In this document: in pieces, positions 5,382 to 7,989 of the stretch | How the letters are laid out: each line of letters opens with the position of its first letter | How positions within the stretch are numbered: position 1 is the stretch's first letter | Assembly (NCBI GenBank): GCA_028718465.1 | Contig: JAQULX010000114.1 | Coordinates: 1 to 7,989 of the forward strand | Direction of reading: 5' to 3' | Source: Dehalococcoidales bacterium | GTDB taxonomy: Bacteria; Chloroflexota; Dehalococcoidia; Dehalococcoidales; UBA3254 | DNA: 7,989 nucleotides | The notes under the pieces: model-generated | Databases searched by the model: none | What the model saw: only the letters and a program-made list of their open reading frames with translations | Told to the model about the DNA's origin: nothing | Position numbers and translations under genes: made by a program

Positions 5382-6047
5382 TTATTTCAAGCTTCCCATC
5401 AACATCCAGTAAACATGTTGATGGGAAGTAGATGCGTGCGGCTCGCGAAATTCGCGCTCGAATAAGGCGTAGATTTTTAAAAACTCGAAGTCTTTTTCCA
5501 GCTCTTGCCTGGTGCACAGATGATGGTATTTCCCATCATCAAACGAGTTCTCATCACCTTCGATTGGCATTACTTTGTCAGCATGATGCGGGTCGCGAAT
5601 GGATAGTGTACTGAGTAAAAATATCCCCTCGTTCTTGAGACAGCGCTTTACCGTTTCTCTGAGCTTGGCCCTTTCGTCAGGCTGCAGAAACTGGTACAGG
5701 CCGGAAGCCAGTATAACATCGTATTTATCACTGACGTGGCTGAAATCATAGCATAGAAGCTCAATTCTCTTTTCAACTTCTCTGGGAAGTGATTCTCTCG
5801 CCATTTCAATGGCTGTCTCCGAGTTGTCCAGTCCCAGGATGTGGCAGGGCAGGTTCTGGGCTAAGAAGATGGCATCCCGTCCGTAGCCGCACCCCATATC
5901 CAGCATAAAAATATCCGTCATCTCTTTGAAGCGAGCGCTTTGCTTCAGATAGTTATAAGCGTACAAAGCCAGTTCGCTGGGTTTATCACCCCAGATCTTC
6001 TTATCGTTGATGTAGGTTTTATTCCAGGGTATGCTGTTTGTAATCAT
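5382..6047 (-). CDS. Class I SAM-dependent methyltransferase
   Basis: This protein has a Rossmann-fold methyltransferase domain. Numbered from the upstream ATG at 6068 (228 residues), motif I is MLDMGCGYGRDAIFLA (55-70), binding S-adenosylmethionine. The acidic ribose-binding residue is Asp81 in LGLDNS (78-83), the acidic motif after strand 4 is CYDF (106-109), and YDVILASGLYQFL (116-128) is motif IV-like. The opening WNKTYIN...IWGDKPS recalls TehB/thiopurine-type small-molecule methyltransferases; the substrate is unknown. The start at 6047 is preferred over 6068 because AAGGAA (6055-6060, minus strand) lies 7 bases before it, while nothing like a ribosome binding site precedes the upstream ATG. 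That gives 221 residues. The gene converges with the rightward unit, leaving 48 bases between stops, and diverges from the acyl-CoA dehydrogenase gene. No evident pathway link to its neighbours. Confidence 0.88.
   Translation of the reverse strand: MITNSIPWNKTYINDKKIWGDKPSELALYAYNYLKQSARFKEMTDIFMLDMGCGYGRDAIFLAQNLPCHILGLDNSETAIEMARESLPREVEKRIELLCYDFSHVSDKYDVILASGLYQFLQPDERAKLRETVKRCLKNEGIFLLSTLSIRDPHHADKVMPIEGDENSFDDGKYHHLCTRQELEKDFEFLKIYALFEREFREPHASTSHQHVYWMLMGSLK
5392..5428. repeat. Perfect 14-bp inverted repeat inside the methyltransferase 3' end
   Basis: Arms 5392-5405 and 5415-5428 are exact reverse complements (CTTCCCATCAACAT and its complement) with a 9-base loop. The repeat covers the last codons of the methyltransferase gene and begins 58 bases past the stop of the convergent 105-residue protein gene. 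No T-run follows on either strand, so it is not a standard intrinsic terminator. It could still protect 3' ends or aid termination between the converging transcripts. Confidence 0.55.
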
Positions 6048-6098
6048 TACCTTATTCCTTGCTTCCATCAGATGATTTCAGGCAAACTCAACAATGCT

Positions 6099-6128
6099 AT
6101 TATACCTGCAAATCAAGATCGATAACAA
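6099..6128 (-). promoter_or_regulatory. Promoter of the methyltransferase gene
   Basis: On the minus strand, TTGTTA (6123-6128) and a perfect TATAAT (6099-6104) are 18 bases apart. Transcription would begin near 6092, upstream of either candidate start codon. Confidence 0.55.
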
Positions 6129-6176
6129 TATCGGGGTTTGACGACAAATACCGATCTATAATAGACTGATAACAAT
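6116..6176. repeat. Direct repeat GATAACAAT pair flanking the divergent promoters
   Basis: AGATCGATAACAAT (6116-6129) and AGACTGATAACAAT (6163-6176) agree at 12 of 14 positions and are 47 bases apart. The first overlaps the -35 box of the leftward promoter and the second follows the -10 region of the rightward promoter. A further inverted repeat, ATCGG (6130-6134) and CCGAT (6151-6155), brackets TTGACG (6138-6143). These may be binding sites for an unidentified regulator. Confidence 0.4.
6138..6167 (+). promoter_or_regulatory. Likely promoter of the acyl-CoA dehydrogenase-etfB unit
   Basis: TTGACG (6138-6143) is a good -35 box. The best sequence match for a -10 box, TATAAT at 6157-6162, is only 13 bases away, which is too close. 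TAGACT at 6162-6167 gives a spacing of 18 but a poorer match. The region is probably the promoter, but the exact pairing cannot be decided by eye. Confidence 0.4.
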
Positions 6177-6215
6177 TATACTTTTAGGCTTGTATGTTCC
6201 CCAAAGGAGACCGGT

Positions 6216-7373
6216 GTGCAGTACTTTTTAACTGACGATCAGAAGATGATAAAGGACCTTGCCCGCAGAGTCGCTGAAGAAAGGATAATGCCTGTCAGGG
6301 AGGAGCTTGATGAAAAAGAAGAATTCCCCTGGGAGATCATGCGGGACATTGCCGCTGCTGACCTTTTTCGCGTTTTTGTTCCGGTGGAGTATGAAGGATT
6401 GGGTGGAGGTTGCTTTGAGCTGTGCCTGATCATGGAAGAGCTTAGCCGGGTTTGCAGCGGAGTCGCCATCAGCTTTGCCGCCAGTGCCCTGGGGAGCTAT
6501 ACTCTGATGGATTTCGGCAGTGACGCCCAGAAGCGCAAATTTCTTCCTGATATCGCCAGCGGCAAGAGATTGGCAGCTTTTGCGCTTACCGAATCTACCG
6601 CCGGGAGCGATGCCAGCGCGATCCGTACTACAGCGGAAAAGGTAGAAGGCGGCTACCTGATCAATGGGACCAAACAGTTTATCACTAATGGTGGGGAAGC
6701 CGGGATATATACTATTATTGCCCTGACAGATAAGTCGAAAGGCGCCCGCGGAGCCAGCGCTTTCCTGGTAGAAAAAGACACTCCCGGATTTAGTTTTGGG
6801 AAAAAAGAAAAAAAATTGGGTATCCGTGCTTCGGCCACCCGCGAACTGGTCTTTCAGAACTGCCTGGTCCAGGAAGAGAATATAATCGGCAGACCGGGTA
6901 TGGGTTTTATTATGGCCATGAAGCTCCTTGACAAGTCCCGGCCGGGTGTCGGCGCTCAGGCTCTGGGCATCGCTCAGGGCGCTCTGGAAGCGGCCCACGA
7001 TTATACGCGCCAGCGCATCCAGTTCGGTCAACCTCTGATCTCCCAGCCCGTGGTCCAGAATATGCTGGCGGATATGGCAATCCAGGTGGAAGCCGCTCGC
7101 TCTCTGGTCTATGCTGCTGCCAGGTATGCGGACAGCGGCAGCAAAGATTATACTGAAAGCTCGGCTATGGCAAAGGTCTTCGCATCCGACGTTGCCATGC
7201 AGGTGACTACGGACGCTGTACAACTTTGCGGCGGCGCAGGTTATATGAAGGACTACCCGGTTGAGAAAATGATGCGGGATGCCAAAATTACCCAGATTTA
7301 CGAGGGCTCCAACCAGGTCCTGAGAAGTGCTGTCGCGGCGGAACTCCGGAAGAGAAAGGCTAAAACTGAATGA
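6216..7373 (+). CDS. Acyl-CoA dehydrogenase
   Basis: This 385-residue FAD enzyme of standard family length introduces a 2,3 double bond into an acyl-CoA and passes electrons to the ETF encoded next door. The N-terminal helical domain spans about 1-118. The middle beta domain holds FALTESTAGSDAS (122-134) and GGYLINGTKQFITNGG (145-160). The C-terminal helical domain has RIQFGQP (267-273), QLCGGAGYMKDYPVEKMMRDAK (336-357) and IYEGSNQVLR (361-370). Glu363 there occupies the catalytic-base position of short- and medium-chain and glutaryl-CoA type enzymes. The start is GTG with AAAGGAGA (6203-6210) 5 bases upstream; no nearer ATG fits. The gene overlaps etfB by four bases (ATGA), so translation is probably coupled. 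Chain length or ring specificity cannot be told from the visible motifs. Base composition looks richer in G and C than the SDR-VOC unit. Confidence 0.95.
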   Translation: MQYFLTDDQKMIKDLARRVAEERIMPVREELDEKEEFPWEIMRDIAAADLFRVFVPVEYEGLGGGCFELCLIMEELSRVCSGVAISFAASALGSYTLMDFGSDAQKRKFLPDIASGKRLAAFALTESTAGSDASAIRTTAEKVEGGYLINGTKQFITNGGEAGIYTIIALTDKSKGARGASAFLVEKDTPGFSFGKKEKKLGIRASATRELVFQNCLVQEENIIGRPGMGFIMAMKLLDKSRPGVGAQALGIAQGALEAAHDYTRQRIQFGQPLISQPVVQNMLADMAIQVEAARSLVYAAARYADSGSKDYTESSAMAKVFASDVAMQVTTDAVQLCGGAGYMKDYPVEKMMRDAKITQIYEGSNQVLRSAVAAELRKRKAKTE

Positions 7374-7989
7374 ATATAGTCGTTTGTTTAAAGCAGGTCC
7401 CTGGTACAACAGAGGTTAAGATAAATGCCGAAACCAACACTCTTATCCGCCAGGGAATTAAAAACATAATTAATCCCTTCGATACTTATGCCCTGGAAGA
7501 AGGCGTCCGTTTGAGAGAAAAGCACGGCGGGAAAGTTACCGCCGTCAGCATGGGGCCTCCCCAGGCCCTGGATATGCTCAAAGAAGCTGTTTCACTGGGG
7601 GCAGATGAAGCAGTGCTGCTGAGCGATGGTGCATTTGCCGGCTCAGACACATGGGCGACTGCTTACACTCTTTCGGGTGCTGTGAAAAAGCTGGGAACGG
7701 TTGACCTGGTGATCTGCGGACGCCAGTCCACGGACGGCGATACGGCTCAGGTGGCGCCGGAGATGGCTGAGATGATGGGGGTTCCTTTCGTCGCTTATGT
7801 CAGCCGGATCGAGGAAATAATTCACGGAGAAATCCGTTTCCAGCGTATGATCGACGAAGGATATGAGGTAATTCAATCCCCGCTGCCCATGGTCATTACC
7901 GTGACCAAAGAAATTAATGTGCCTCGCCTGCCCTCTCTGCGTGGAATTATGAAGTCCAGGAATATTCAGATTCCTGTCTGGAAAGCCGG
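7370..7989 (+). CDS. etfB: Electron transfer flavoprotein beta subunit (partial, cut by window end)
   Basis: The first 206 residues of a protein that is normally about 250-265 long. It opens MNIVVCLKQVP, the standard EtfB start, and contains INPFDTYALEEGVRLREKHG (34-53) and FAGSDTWAT (89-97). The nucleotide (AMP/FAD) binding segment is CGRQSTDGDTAQVAP (116-130). The partner-recognition loop region is VPRLPSLRGIMKSR (184-197), which in known ETFs docks onto acyl-CoA dehydrogenases. The protein forms a heterodimer with EtfA, whose gene probably follows beyond the window. It accepts electrons from the acyl-CoA dehydrogenase. The pattern is close to clostridial EtfB, a group that includes electron-bifurcating members, but bifurcation cannot be decided from this fragment. 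The ATG overlaps the upstream TGA; a weak GAAAGG at 7354-7359 precedes it. Confidence 0.95.
   Translation, partial: MNIVVCLKQVPGTTEVKINAETNTLIRQGIKNIINPFDTYALEEGVRLREKHGGKVTAVSMGPPQALDMLKEAVSLGADEAVLLSDGAFAGSDTWATAYTLSGAVKKLGTVDLVICGRQSTDGDTAQVAPEMAEMMGVPFVAYVSRIEEIIHGEIRFQRMIDEGYEVIQSPLPMVITVTKEINVPRLPSLRGIMKSRNIQIPVWKA

Noticed and set aside
5519..5540. 8-bp inverted repeat GATGATGG/CCATCATC within the methyltransferase gene
   Set aside because: Internal to coding sequence (DDGKYHHL region), short, and explained by the codons used.
6228..7409. A 393-codon open frame antisense to the acyl-CoA dehydrogenase gene
   Set aside because: Its translation is low-complexity and resembles no family, and it lies wholly over a gene with every expected motif; it is an open-frame shadow of the codon usage of that gene.
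1..7989. tRNA, rRNA, CRISPR array or phage defence genes
   Set aside because: I saw no cloverleaf, regularly spaced repeat array or defence-type domain on either strand.

Overview
The window looks like a catabolic (acyl-CoA degradation) region from an anaerobic, low-to-mid GC Gram-positive bacterium of the Desulfotomaculum/Pelotomaculum/Syntrophomonas kind. The basis is the near-consensus AAGGAGGT ribosome binding sites, the clostridial-type electron transfer flavoprotein beta subunit, and the combination of crotonases, an SDR, an acyl-CoA dehydrogenase and EtfB without any visible oxygen-dependent enzyme. The taxonomic guess is inference; no rRNA or other marker gene is present.

Layout. Positions 1-107 carry the C-terminal tail of a transposase whose sequence matches the IS630 family. 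A perfect 20-bp hairpin (159-202) follows and serves as a probable two-way terminator. A leftward unit (1874 to 231) encodes an IclR-type regulator and then, 24 bases later, an enoyl-CoA hydratase-like protein (ECH1). A 374-base divergent control region (1875-2248) holds a strong promoter in each direction. A 17-bp interrupted palindrome, ATTCCA-N5-TAGAAT, occurs twice there, once just downstream of each promoter start, and is the best candidate for the IclR operator. A rightward unit (2249 to 5333) encodes an SDR dehydrogenase, a second crotonase (ECH2), a two-domain VOC/glyoxalase-fold protein of 349 residues, and a 105-residue protein built from two tandem copies of one module.

A leftward SAM-dependent methyltransferase (5382-6047) converges on that unit. 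From a second divergent control region, a rightward pair begins: acyl-CoA dehydrogenase (6216-7373) overlapping by 4 bases with etfB, which runs off the window end.

Together the acyl-CoA dehydrogenase/ETF pair, the two crotonases and the SDR supply the oxidation, hydration and second oxidation steps of a beta-oxidation-like route, probably induced by an acyl-CoA or acid sensed by the IclR protein. No thiolase, CoA ligase or ring-specific enzyme is in the window, so the substrate cannot be named. The least explained parts are the VOC protein, the duplicated 105-residue protein, and the two crotonases, which share an active-site signature that departs from textbook hydratases.
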